A stretch of DNA of 64,000 nucleotides from Caldilineaceae bacterium (GTDB lineage: Bacteria > Chloroflexota > Anaerolineae > Caldilineales > Caldilineaceae). The stretch's first letter is position 1; each line of letters opens with the position of its first letter. Shown piece by piece: positions 1 through 7,737 of this stretch. Location: the NCBI GenBank assembly GCA_022821545.1, contig JAJEDJ010000043.1, positions 95,046 through 159,045 on the forward strand, read 5' to 3'. A model generated the notes under the pieces. The model saw only the letters and a list, made by a program, of their open reading frames with translations, made no database searches and was not told the origin of the DNA. Made by a program: the position numbers and the translations under genes.

Positions 1-130
1 CCAGCATCACCACGGCGCCGGGCGAAAGAGTCGGCGTCATCGAATCCCCTGTCACGCGAAAAAGTCGACGCCTGCCGACCAGCCACAGCGCCATTTCGCG
101 CCAGCCGCTGCGGGGCACGTCCCTTTCCAT
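1..130 (-). CDS. sodX: Nickel superoxide dismutase maturation protease (partial, N-terminal part)
   Basis: Only the first 43 codons are in the window; the gene runs off the left edge. The readable protein starts MERDVPRSGW and has an S24/S26 signal-peptidase-type active-site block, V-T-G-D-S-M-T-P-T-L-x-P-G, with the presumed catalytic Ser at residue 30. Proteases of this type remove the short leader of nickel superoxide dismutase so that His1 of the mature enzyme can bind nickel. The gene lies just downstream of sodN on the same strand, as in known sodN-sodX pairs. GGGGACGGAG directly precedes the ATG. The family call rests on a short stretch plus this context; the Lys of the catalytic dyad is outside the window. 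Confidence 0.75.
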   Translation of the reverse strand, partial: MERDVPRSGWREMALWLVGRRRLFRVTGDSMTPTLSPGAVVML

Positions 131-150
131 CTCCGTCCCCAAAAGAGAGA

Positions 151-172
151 CCGGATCCTGTTGTGGATCCGG
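151..172 (-). terminator. Stem-loop between sodN and sodX (terminator or attenuator)
   Basis: Perfect 8-bp inverted repeat (CCGGATCC / GGATCCGG) with a 6-nt loop. Read on the minus strand it is followed at once by TCTCTCTTTT and then by the ribosome binding site of sodX. It lies about 65 nt past the sodN stop. This looks like a leaky intrinsic terminator that would make sodN mRNA more abundant than sodX mRNA; an mRNA-stabilising role is also possible. Confidence 0.6.
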
Positions 173-237
173 CCGCTGTCTTTCAATTTACGTTGTGATC
201 GGTCTACTGGGTTAGACCGGTTCCGGCGTGCCAGGGA

Positions 238-690
238 TCAGGTGGCCACGTAGTAAGCTACGTCCCGCCCCTTGGTGGCCCAGTAAACGTTGTGGATGTC
301 CTCAATCGCGGCCATCAGGTCGTTGGCTGCATCGACGTCGACGCCCTGTTTTACGGCCGAGCAAAGCTTGGCGGCGTTCCAGAACTTTTCGTGCAGGTCC
401 GGGTATTCGTCGAGGTGCTCCGGCTTGAAGTAGTCTGTCCAGAGGATGAGCAACTCCTCCTTGGCCAGATGCGCCTGCTGTTCCTTGATGGCAACGAAGC
501 GGCCATAGGTGTTGTGATCGGCGGAATCTGCCGGACCGAGGTCGATGATCTTCTTCGTCATCGACAGCGCCGCTTCGGCGGCGATGCGTGCAGAGGCCGG
601 GTCATAGACGCCGCAGGGGCCGTCACAGTGGGCGCTGACGGTCTCAACCGCGGTCTTGGCGATTAGCTGGGCAATGGCTTCCTGAAACAT
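238..690 (-). CDS. sodN: Nickel-containing superoxide dismutase
   Basis: Disproportionates superoxide to oxygen and hydrogen peroxide using a Ni(II/III) centre. The 150-aa product has a 20-residue propeptide followed by the nickel-hook motif H-C-D-G-P-C-G-V-Y at residues 21-29. In the mature enzyme this supplies His1, Cys2 and Cys6 as ligands. Position 4 of the hook is Gly, where Leu is common. The rest has the length (about 130 aa) expected of the four-helix-bundle subunit. AAAGGA sits six bases before the ATG. The maturation protease gene follows on the same strand, separated by a terminator-like hairpin. A 14-bp palindrome lies about 80 nt upstream and may be an operator. Confidence 0.95.
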   Translation of the reverse strand: MFQEAIAQLIAKTAVETVSAHCDGPCGVYDPASARIAAEAALSMTKKIIDLGPADSADHNTYGRFVAIKEQQAHLAKEELLILWTDYFKPEHLDEYPDLHEKFWNAAKLCSAVKQGVDVDAANDLMAAIEDIHNVYWATKGRDVAYYVAT

Positions 691-770
691 GTGGAATCCT
701 TTCGATGTTCGTGGAGGTCAGAAACTGTAGTTCACACTGAGTTCCTACTGCAACTCTTAACCCGCTTGAT

Positions 771-784
771 GGTCATATATGACC
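771..784. promoter_or_regulatory. 14-bp perfect palindrome upstream of sodN
   Basis: GGTCATATATGACC is its own reverse complement and lies 81-94 nt upstream of the sodN start codon. Its symmetry and position suit a dimeric repressor or activator site. It does not resemble the published Streptomyces Nur box, so the cognate regulator is unknown. Confidence 0.4.
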
Positions 785-893
785 GCCGTGCGCCTGGCGC
801 GGTGCCGGCCGGAGATCATGACGAAAACGAGAACTACTCAAATCACGGTATCGGACGGTTCTCTATCCTTACAAGCAAGGAAGTATACCGAAA

Positions 894-1772
894 TCAGGGG
901 AATGAGTCAATAGTTTGCCGCAACTCGAAGATATAGTGCCACTCGTTTTCGATCAGTGTGCAACCCGCCAGCGCGTAGCCGGCGGCCAGGCAGCTCTCGG
1001 CGGCCTGGCGCACGAAGAAGCGCCAATCAAAGAGCAGTGTGCCTCCGGCGCGGCGCAGATCGTCGACGTTGTCCGGCAGGGGCAGTGCGTAGGGGCGGCC
1101 ATCCGGTGAGGGCGGATGGCCGTGAGGGGCCCGCGGCCGGCCGTTGCCGGGGGAACGGGTACGTGCGCGCTGTAGAGACCCTGTCGGCCATTCCGGGGTC
1201 TGGCGGTCGGCGCTGATGGCATTTCGTACGCGCGGGCTGTCCAGATACCAATCCACTTGAAACCGGTCAGTCGGCATACCGGCGTTGAGGCTGTCCGTCA
1301 TTTCGCCATAGACGTTGCGCAGATAGGTGGTGCTGATGCCGCCGAGACGGCTGACATTCAGGCGGCCGTTTACTCTCTGCAACGGATCAAAGGTCCACGT
1401 CACCCAGTCGGTCCAACCTTGGCGCAGCAACTCCTCCCTTTGGGACAGCTTCAGGCGCAGCCCGATGCCGCGGCCGTGCCATGCGGGCAGGACGCCCATG
1501 ATATGGCTGCAGAATTTCAGCTTTCGCTCGCCGGCGCTGCCATAACCAAATGCCGGCCAGCCGAAGGAAAAGCCGATCATCCCATCCGTGTCCTCGGCGC
1601 CCCGTTCGACAAATGCGGCTTGCAGCAGACCGCCGCTCTTGGTCTGCGTGACCAGCACGTGGATCGACATCGTGTCGCCATGCCCGCCGCCCCAGACAAG
1701 ATCCTGGACCACCTGCACGCGACGACAGTCTTCAACTGATGTGAGGGTGCGGATCTCGATTGAATCGCTCAT
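894..1772 (-). CDS. GNAT-superfamily protein (COG3375-like)
   Basis: Predicted acyl-CoA-dependent N-acyltransferase of unknown substrate. The 292-aa product has an acetyl-CoA binding block at about residues 91-107 (I-M-G-V-L-P-x-W-x-G-R-G-I-G), followed by W-V-T-W-T-F-D-P-L and N-x-S-x-L-G-G segments that I associate with the uncharacterised COG3375 family. Beyond about residue 195 the chain turns basic, Pro/Arg-rich and poorly conserved in appearance. It lies 69 nt downstream of the RlmD-like gene on the same strand and is probably cotranscribed. No strong ribosome binding site is visible. Family assignment is from memory of motifs; substrate is not predictable. Confidence 0.65.
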   Translation of the reverse strand: MSDSIEIRTLTSVEDCRRVQVVQDLVWGGGHGDTMSIHVLVTQTKSGGLLQAAFVERGAEDTDGMIGFSFGWPAFGYGSAGERKLKFCSHIMGVLPAWHGRGIGLRLKLSQREELLRQGWTDWVTWTFDPLQRVNGRLNVSRLGGISTTYLRNVYGEMTDSLNAGMPTDRFQVDWYLDSPRVRNAISADRQTPEWPTGSLQRARTRSPGNGRPRAPHGHPPSPDGRPYALPLPDNVDDLRRAGGTLLFDWRFFVRQAAESCLAAGYALAGCTLIENEWHYIFELRQTIDSFP

Positions 1773-1841
1773 CTGTCCAAAATCTCACTTTCTGTTGAGG
1801 CGAATTGCGGCATGCTTCTGCCGTTTCCTTGCCGCATCCAC

Positions 1842-3293
1842 TTACTTTCTGTCAAAGCGTGCGACAAGCGTCGAACCGGGCTGATGGGGTTGAAGATCGA
1901 CCGGCTGCACGGCTGCGAGACGGTATCCCTCTTCGTCCAGGGCGGCCAGCGCCCGCGCCAGGCGCCCCGGTTCTTCGGTAATGAGCGCGCATCGCCGGAT
2001 GCGCATACGGGTGAGCAGGGAAAACAGTTCCGGCTCAATGTGGCCGCCGGGCGGCGCGAGCAGGGCGGCATCAAAATGGTACTGGCCGCGGCGCAGTTTC
2101 CGGATCGTGGGCAGCATCTCCCCGTGCCAGGCGTCGGCATTGTCGAGCCTTTCCAGATTGACGCGCAACGCGGCGGCAGGCAACTCAGCTTCTTCAACGG
2201 CGACGACAGTGGCGACCTTTTCGGACAAGACGGCGGAGCGGCCGCCGATGCCGGCCCACAGTTCGAGAATATGCTCGAACGTCTTCAGTTCAAGCATCTC
2301 TGCCGCCACGGCAGACAGGACTTCATCGGCCAGCAGATGGCTGTCGCGGGCGCCGTTGCCAAGCGGAGGATAGGCGGTGAGCTGATGCCCTTCCACTTGC
2401 AAGCCGTAACGCCAGTCGCCGATGAGCAACTCCAACGAAGGTTCATCGGTTTCGTGGAGGAAGAAGACGTTTGCCGGCAGGCCCAGTTCCAGGCTGGGCG
2501 GATTGTCGCTATCGCTGTGCAGAATGAGAATGCCCTTTGCCGACTCGCTCAGGGGGCCGGCCGTACCGCCTACGGCAAGCGTGACGCGCTGGACGGGGAG
2601 AGTTTCGGATTGCGGAGCGAGCTCATCTTGTTCTGCGCCCGCCGCGTCGTCTCGATCGTTTCGAAATCCTGCAAACAGTTCGGCCAGTTGTGGGTGGTGG
2701 AGAATACAGGCATCAACGGTTATCGGTTCCCGATCGCGACCGGCAAGTGTGAGTTGTTGGGACTGTGACAGGTCGAATCGCATCCGTGTGAGGAATCCGA
2801 AGTCGAGCACGGCCGGCGCGGCAGAGGACAGATCGTCTGCGTTTGCGCCAAGGGCGATGACGTCCGCGACCAGGCTTTCGGCGATTTGCCGGCTCTTCTG
2901 GCGTGTTGCGCCAGGGCGTGCCTCGCGAGCCAGAATGTTGACGATGATTTCTCGCTTCATCGATAACTGGCGTTCGTAGTCGATATGCTGCCAGAGACAA
3001 CCGGCGCAACCGGCGCGGCGCCACGACGGGTTCAAAAATCGTCCTTCGGCGGTTGTCACAGGATGTCGGAGCCCGAAATGCGGACAAGGCGCCTGCACGC
3101 GATCCGGGCTGGTCTTCACTATCTTGCGAAGAGTGCCCCGCAGCAGGCGATTCGACTCAGCCGTGATGTCGACTTCAACCGTTTCTCCCGGGATAGCGTC
3201 GGCGACGAAAACTGCCCGGCCTTCCTCGTCGCGACCAACGGCTTCGCCCGTTTCGGCTACGTGCGTCAGTTCGATCGTCAGATTCGAGTTCAT
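1842..3293 (-). CDS. TrmA/RlmD-family RNA uracil-C5 methyltransferase homologue, catalytic Cys replaced
   Basis: Typical family members methylate C5 of uridine in rRNA or tRNA using SAM. The 483-aa protein has an N-terminal TRAM domain (about residues 1-60), Cys residues fitting an Fe-S site (C70, C96, C99, C196), and a Rossmann SAM domain around residue 340 (L-W-A-G-I-G-G). C70 and C96 are separated by an insertion longer than usual. The catalytic part is abnormal: the expected D-P-P-R-x-G reads A-P-P-G-G-H at 413-418, and the expected S-C-N-P reads T-E-E-P at 439-442, so Glu440 stands where the nucleophilic Cys should be. The rest of the frame is intact, so this is a diverged or inactive paralogue rather than a pseudogene. 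No Shine-Dalgarno precedes the ATG; a promoter abuts it. Confidence 0.8.
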   Translation of the reverse strand: MNSNLTIELTHVAETGEAVGRDEEGRAVFVADAIPGETVEVDITAESNRLLRGTLRKIVKTSPDRVQAPCPHFGLRHPVTTAEGRFLNPSWRRAGCAGCLWQHIDYERQLSMKREIIVNILAREARPGATRQKSRQIAESLVADVIALGANADDLSSAAPAVLDFGFLTRMRFDLSQSQQLTLAGRDREPITVDACILHHPQLAELFAGFRNDRDDAAGAEQDELAPQSETLPVQRVTLAVGGTAGPLSESAKGILILHSDSDNPPSLELGLPANVFFLHETDEPSLELLIGDWRYGLQVEGHQLTAYPPLGNGARDSHLLADEVLSAVAAEMLELKTFEHILELWAGIGGRSAVLSEKVATVVAVEEAELPAAALRVNLERLDNADAWHGEMLPTIRKLRRGQYHFDAALLAPPGGHIEPELFSLLTRMRIRRCALITEEPGRLARALAALDEEGYRLAAVQPVDLQPHQPGSTLVARFDRK

Positions 3294-3668
3294 CGCTGAA
3301 TTCTACCCGCTGACTGAGTGACCCGCCAAGCTGGGGATGAAATCGGCGCAGTCACTGGCCACTGCCCACGGCAGTTCTGACCTTGCACCGACTATCATGT
3401 TGGGGTACAGTAAACGGTACTTTCCCGTGAGAAGATCGGTCTGAAGAGTAGACAGTATTCCGTGGATAGTGACCGCGCTCGCGCGCAACCTTTGGTCAGT
3501 TTCGAGACATGACGGAGATCGCGGGGGAACTGGATCATTGCCCAAGTTGAGGCGGCGAGTTGCGCGCGGCAATTTCGCGGTAGGGGCTGTGAAGGAAGTC
3601 TCAGTTCGCGTTTGAATCAGAGTTTCCAACGAAGAGCAATTGGCTGTTAGAGCTTTCGGGAGAGTTTG
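3294..3668. other. Divergent intergenic region between the RlmD-like and LysM genes
   Basis: Apart from the promoter abutting the minus-strand gene and GGGAGAG before the plus-strand gene, I recognise nothing here. A 108-codon minus-strand frame exists but has no recognisable motif or ribosome binding site, and I do not count it as a gene. Confidence 0.5.
3300..3329 (-). promoter_or_regulatory. Promoter of the RlmD-like gene, predicted leaderless
   Basis: On the minus strand TTGGCG and TAGAAT are separated by 18 nt. Only six bases (TCAGCG) lie between TAGAAT and the ATG, so transcription would begin at or next to the start codon. The gene has no Shine-Dalgarno sequence, which agrees with leaderless translation. 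Confidence 0.5.
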
Positions 3669-6644
3669 ATGAAGTTGGGGCTACGGCTTGCTTTCTTGTT
3701 GATTGCGCTGTTATTGCTGTTGCAGATCGTTTCGGTTTCTGCGCAAGAGAGCGGCTATACATACATCGTGCAGCCGGGCGACAGCTGGCCGCTGGTAGCA
3801 CAGCGAGTCGGCCTGACGGTGAGCCAGCTGCAAGAAGCAAACCCGGATTCCGTGCGCCCTAACGGCTGGCTTATCGTTGGCGAGAGTCTTTTTGTCCCAT
3901 GGACTCCGGACGGCGAGGAGGAGTACTACATCGTCCAGCGGGGTGAAGGCTGGATCACAGTGGCCCAGAAGTTCGGCCTGCCGGTTGAACTGCTGCAGGG
4001 GGCGAATCCCAATTCAGTACGTGCGAACGAAACACTGCTCGTTGGGGAACGGCTGCTGATTCCGTCATTCCTGGCGACTCCGACCGCCGTACCGACCCGA
4101 GTGCCGACAGTCGCGCCAGTCGAAACGCAGGACGAAGGGCAGTCAGAGAGTCAATCTCCGCTTGTTACACCCACGCCAGTCCTGGACATTATGTCCATTC
4201 TTTCGTCCGACAGTGAACCTGCTCCCTTCTTTATGCCCCGTATCAGCCTGCCTTTGCCCCGGCGCGTGACCCTTCCCCCGTGTCCGGAAGCGCATGATGG
4301 CCTGGGCCGGACGTTGACTGCCCTATTCGGCATTCCGACATCAAACCGCCATGGGCAACTTACCTCGTTTCTGGCGGATTGCGGAGTCGAGTTTCACACT
4401 CTGGTCAACGCAGACCTCACCTCCGATAGCATAGATGACGCCGTCCTCGTGTATACGAACGCTGAAGGAGGGCGGCCAGGCGCGGTTACCGGGAGCGAGA
4501 GCGGGACTGAGGCCGACATACAGGAACTGGTGATACTCGACGGCGGAGAAGGACACTCTCTCAGCTACGAGATCACCGCAACCGGAACGATCGAGCTGCT
4601 GGCAACCCGAGACATTAACGCCGACGGTCTGACCGACGTCGTGTGGACGGATACCGTATGCGGGTTAAGCTCCTGCTTCGTCACGGTGCATGTCCGCAGC
4701 TGGGATGGCGCCGCCTGGAGGGACTGGACCAAAGGCACGATTACGATGGCCGGGGCAAATGTTTCGTTGGCCCCCAGCGACAGTCCGGGCAGGCCCAACG
4801 AGATCCGTTTGATAGGGGGTCAGTACCCCGGAGCCGACGCCGGTCCACAGCGGGCCCGACTCGCGATATGGACGAGCGCCGACGGCGCGCCATATGCCAT
4901 GAGCAGCGAAAGAATGATGCCCAGCCTCTGCCTTTACCACACGGTAATCGATGCCAATTACGCCATGTCGAGCGAACTCTATCTCGAAAAGGCACAGTGG
5001 CTCTATGCCGATGCTGTTGAGAATAGTAACTGGCAGGCTTGTGGAGACCGGGCAGGGGAGCTGTCTGAACTGCGCAGCTTTGCCCTCTTCAGACTTGCGT
5101 TGATTGCAGGCTATGAGTCGAATCCTGAGCTGGCCGCGGCAAGGGTGGAGCGGCTTGCGTCCACTTTTGAGAGACAGATCTATGCAGAAGTGGGTGTACG
5201 GTGGTTGGCCGCCTACCAGCAGAGCGGCGACGCCGGGACAGCATGCGAAGCAGCCTTTAATTTCGCCGCGGCGAACCCCGAGGTTGTGAATATACTGGCC
5301 GATTACGGTTATGCCAACCCTGATTTTTCAGCTGAGGACGTATGCCCATACTTGGAGTTCGAGCAGGACGAAGGGCCCGAACTGCCCGAACCGCGCCCGA
5401 CCGAAACCGAAGGACTACCGGTCTGTCCGGTGAGCGCGGCACAGTATCTTACCGTCCTTCCCGATGTAATCGCAGAACTGACCGGGGGACGGAGTTCTGT
5501 CGGGGAATCGGATGGCGAGAGTCAGGAAAGTGGAATCCTGAAGCTGAGGATTCTCCTCGACGCCTGGCTGCAGGCCTGTGATGCAATGGGGGATGAGCGG
5601 GGCGGACTGCTTATCTACGATCTGAACCAGGACGGGCTGAAAGATGTCATTGCGATGCCGTCGGCAGTGAGCGATGACGGATACGGTCCGGGCGGTGCGG
5701 AGGGCGTTGTTCTGATTCTGCACCAACGCGCTGACGGCAGTTTCGTGACGGTCTACACACCTGAAGTTGAAGGGCTGCCCAGGATTCTGGCAATTGGTGA
5801 TGCCAATGGGGATGGCAGAGCGGAGTTAATCTGGCAGTTGGAGCGTTGCACAACATTCTGCCTGCTGACGGTAGAGGCAATCACCTGGGACGGTGAAGCC
5901 GCTGCATACCGGTCGGTGATTGGGCCGGGCGCCGCGATCGCGGAAGGTGAAGTCCTGGTTGACGTGGTCGAAGATGAGTCATCAGATCTCCCCCGCATCC
6001 GGCGCCTCTGGTTCAGTGGCGGCGTCAGCGGCAGGGAGGAGAAAGGGCTGGAAGTACCGCATACTGAAATCTGGTACAGCATGGACGGCACGCCATTGCG
6101 CCGGCACACGTGGTCCTATGACCGTGCGAACGACGCCAGCAACTGCTTGGGGCTGCGCTTGATCGAGGCGAACATAGCGCTCCAGGCTGCTGGGCCAGAG
6201 GGGAACCGGGCGAGCTATGCGACGGCAATCGAGATGTACAAGGATGCCCTGGAGTCGCCTGATTTGCAGCCGTGCAGCGTTCAGGGGACGGACTCTGAGG
6301 AGGAGACGGCGCTGTTGAGAGGGCTGGCCAACTTCCGGCTTGTCCAGGTACTGACGCTGAACAACCAACGGTCAGAGGCCGAGTCGCTGCTGGAAACGCT
6401 GGAGGAGGAACAGCCGGAGAACCGATACACGGAAGCGGCCCGCGCCTGGCTGGCTGCCTATACGTCGGTCCCCAACGCTGTGGCAGCCTGTGCCTCAGTG
6501 ATGTCGATCTTCCTGGACAGCCCGGAACTCTGGCAGATCACCGAGGAGTTTGGGCGCGATCACCCCTCGCTGAGCATGCGCCAGGTCTGCTATGTACCGA
6601 ACAGCGGCGAGGCGTTTGAATTCCGGCTCACTCCGAACTGGTAA
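3669..6644 (+). CDS. Secreted protein with two LysM domains and a duplicated FG-GAP/helical module
   Basis: The 991-aa product starts with a hydrophobic signal peptide ending near VSVSAQE (about residue 25). Two LysM domains follow at about 30-76 and 86-130, each with the pattern Y-x-V-Q-x-G-(D/E)-x-W...L...N-P-(D/N)-S-V-R; these usually bind peptidoglycan or other GlcNAc polymers. A Thr/Pro/Val linker leads to two copies of one module. Each has an FG-GAP-like acidic loop (D-I-N-A-D-G-L-T-D near 318, D-A-N-G-D-G-R-A-E near 710) with paired Cys, then a helical TPR-like segment. ATG 3669 is preferred over TTG 3666 because GGGAGAG lies five bases upstream of it. Probably an envelope-bound binding protein; function unknown. 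Confidence 0.7.
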   Translation: MKLGLRLAFLLIALLLLLQIVSVSAQESGYTYIVQPGDSWPLVAQRVGLTVSQLQEANPDSVRPNGWLIVGESLFVPWTPDGEEEYYIVQRGEGWITVAQKFGLPVELLQGANPNSVRANETLLVGERLLIPSFLATPTAVPTRVPTVAPVETQDEGQSESQSPLVTPTPVLDIMSILSSDSEPAPFFMPRISLPLPRRVTLPPCPEAHDGLGRTLTALFGIPTSNRHGQLTSFLADCGVEFHTLVNADLTSDSIDDAVLVYTNAEGGRPGAVTGSESGTEADIQELVILDGGEGHSLSYEITATGTIELLATRDINADGLTDVVWTDTVCGLSSCFVTVHVRSWDGAAWRDWTKGTITMAGANVSLAPSDSPGRPNEIRLIGGQYPGADAGPQRARLAIWTSADGAPYAMSSERMMPSLCLYHTVIDANYAMSSELYLEKAQWLYADAVENSNWQACGDRAGELSELRSFALFRLALIAGYESNPELAAARVERLASTFERQIYAEVGVRWLAAYQQSGDAGTACEAAFNFAAANPEVVNILADYGYANPDFSAEDVCPYLEFEQDEGPELPEPRPTETEGLPVCPVSAAQYLTVLPDVIAELTGGRSSVGESDGESQESGILKLRILLDAWLQACDAMGDERGGLLIYDLNQDGLKDVIAMPSAVSDDGYGPGGAEGVVLILHQRADGSFVTVYTPEVEGLPRILAIGDANGDGRAELIWQLERCTTFCLLTVEAITWDGEAAAYRSVIGPGAAIAEGEVLVDVVEDESSDLPRIRRLWFSGGVSGREEKGLEVPHTEIWYSMDGTPLRRHTWSYDRANDASNCLGLRLIEANIALQAAGPEGNRASYATAIEMYKDALESPDLQPCSVQGTDSEEETALLRGLANFRLVQVLTLNNQRSEAESLLETLEEEQPENRYTEAARAWLAAYTSVPNAVAACASVMSIFLDSPELWQITEEFGRDHPSLSMRQVCYVPNSGEAFEFRLTPNW

Positions 6645-7683
6645 TGACCGGCAAGCCGGCGGCCATGGCCTCCAGCAACATCATGCCGAAGCCCTCATAT
6701 AAGCTGGGGAAGAGAAAGGCGGTGGCGGCGGCATTGAGCGGCGCCTTGTCTTCTTCTTCGACCCAACCTATGAAGCGCACGTGTTCGGTCAGATTGAGCT
6801 GACGGACGAGCCGCCGCGGGTCTGGGAAAAAGTCCGTGTCCGTACGCGGCAGTTTACCTGCCAGGACCAGCTTGACGGCCGGGTCTCCGCCGAGATCGAG
6901 GTATCTTCGATAGGCTTGCACGATCCCCATCACGTTTTTGCGCACGTCAAAGCCGCCGAGATAGAGAAAGTAGCGAGCCGGCAAGGAATACTTGCGCGCC
7001 ACATGCAGGTCGCCGGAGAAGGGAGGTTCCCTTTCTTGCTGCTCCGCATCTCCATCCTCCCAGTTCGGTCCGTGATGAACGGCATATACGCTTTCGCCAG
7101 GCAGGCCGAGATGAGCGATGATGTCCCGCCGGCTGGCTTCACTGACGGTCAATACGGCGGCGCAGCGCCGGGTCGAAATGGAGACCAACCGGGTATAGAG
7201 TCGGCCCGGCAAGCGCCCGCGATAGGGCGGTAGTAGCAGGGGGATCAGATCGTGGACGGTCACCACTGTCGGGGCCGGCTGCCATAGCGGCGCCGCCCAA
7301 TAGGGAATCAGCAGCAGATCGGCGCCCAGACTGCGAGCGCGGCGAGGTACGGTCACTTGTTCCCAGTAGACCTTTGCCAGTTGGCGGGGCAGCGGTGGAG
7401 GCGGCGAAACGACAGTGGCCCAATGAGAAGGAATTGGGGCCAACGCGTCGCCTTGTCTGCCTTCAACCGGGTTGCGGGGCAGGAGCAGCGAGTACTTGAT
7501 CGGCTTCCGGTTGTCAGCCTTCCAGGCTAGGCTGCGCGTTTCAGCATGGCCGTGACTTTCCGCGGCATTTGCCCTCCCGGCCGGCGCGTTCAGTGCCGCC
7601 AGATGGGGCAACAACCGGTGCAGATATTGACCGCTGCCTGTGTTGGGTTGTCCCCAAAACCAGCCACTGACGACGATGTGCAT
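6628..7683 (-). CDS. GT4-type glycosyltransferase, C-terminally truncated
   Basis: A GT-B fold glycosyltransferase, probably cytoplasmic and acting on envelope polysaccharide. The 351-aa frame starts MHIVVSGW (GGGG seven bases upstream) and ends with the donor-binding E-x7-E motif (Y-E-G-F-G-M-M-L-L-E-A-M) followed by AAGLPVITSSE and a stop. Family members normally continue for 70-100 residues, forming the last strand and the helix that folds back to the N-terminal domain; these are missing. The stop lies inside the 3' end of the convergent LysM gene (17-nt overlap), so a rearrangement may have cut the gene. A TTG start at 7710 would add nine residues. Activity is doubtful. Confidence 0.75.
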   Translation of the reverse strand: MHIVVSGWFWGQPNTGSGQYLHRLLPHLAALNAPAGRANAAESHGHAETRSLAWKADNRKPIKYSLLLPRNPVEGRQGDALAPIPSHWATVVSPPPPLPRQLAKVYWEQVTVPRRARSLGADLLLIPYWAAPLWQPAPTVVTVHDLIPLLLPPYRGRLPGRLYTRLVSISTRRCAAVLTVSEASRRDIIAHLGLPGESVYAVHHGPNWEDGDAEQQEREPPFSGDLHVARKYSLPARYFLYLGGFDVRKNVMGIVQAYRRYLDLGGDPAVKLVLAGKLPRTDTDFFPDPRRLVRQLNLTEHVRFIGWVEEEDKAPLNAAATAFLFPSLYEGFGMMLLEAMAAGLPVITSSE

Positions 7684-7737
7684 CGTTGCCCCTATTTGCA
7701 ACGAAAACAAGGCAGGGGAAGTGCGCTAGGACTGCCG

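Noticed and set aside
1812..2768. Plus-strand frame of 318 codons
   Set aside because: Antisense to the RlmD-like gene; no recognisable motif or ribosome binding site.
3303..3629. Minus-strand frame of 108 codons between two genes
   Set aside because: No ribosome binding site or motif, and it would cover the promoter of the RlmD-like gene.
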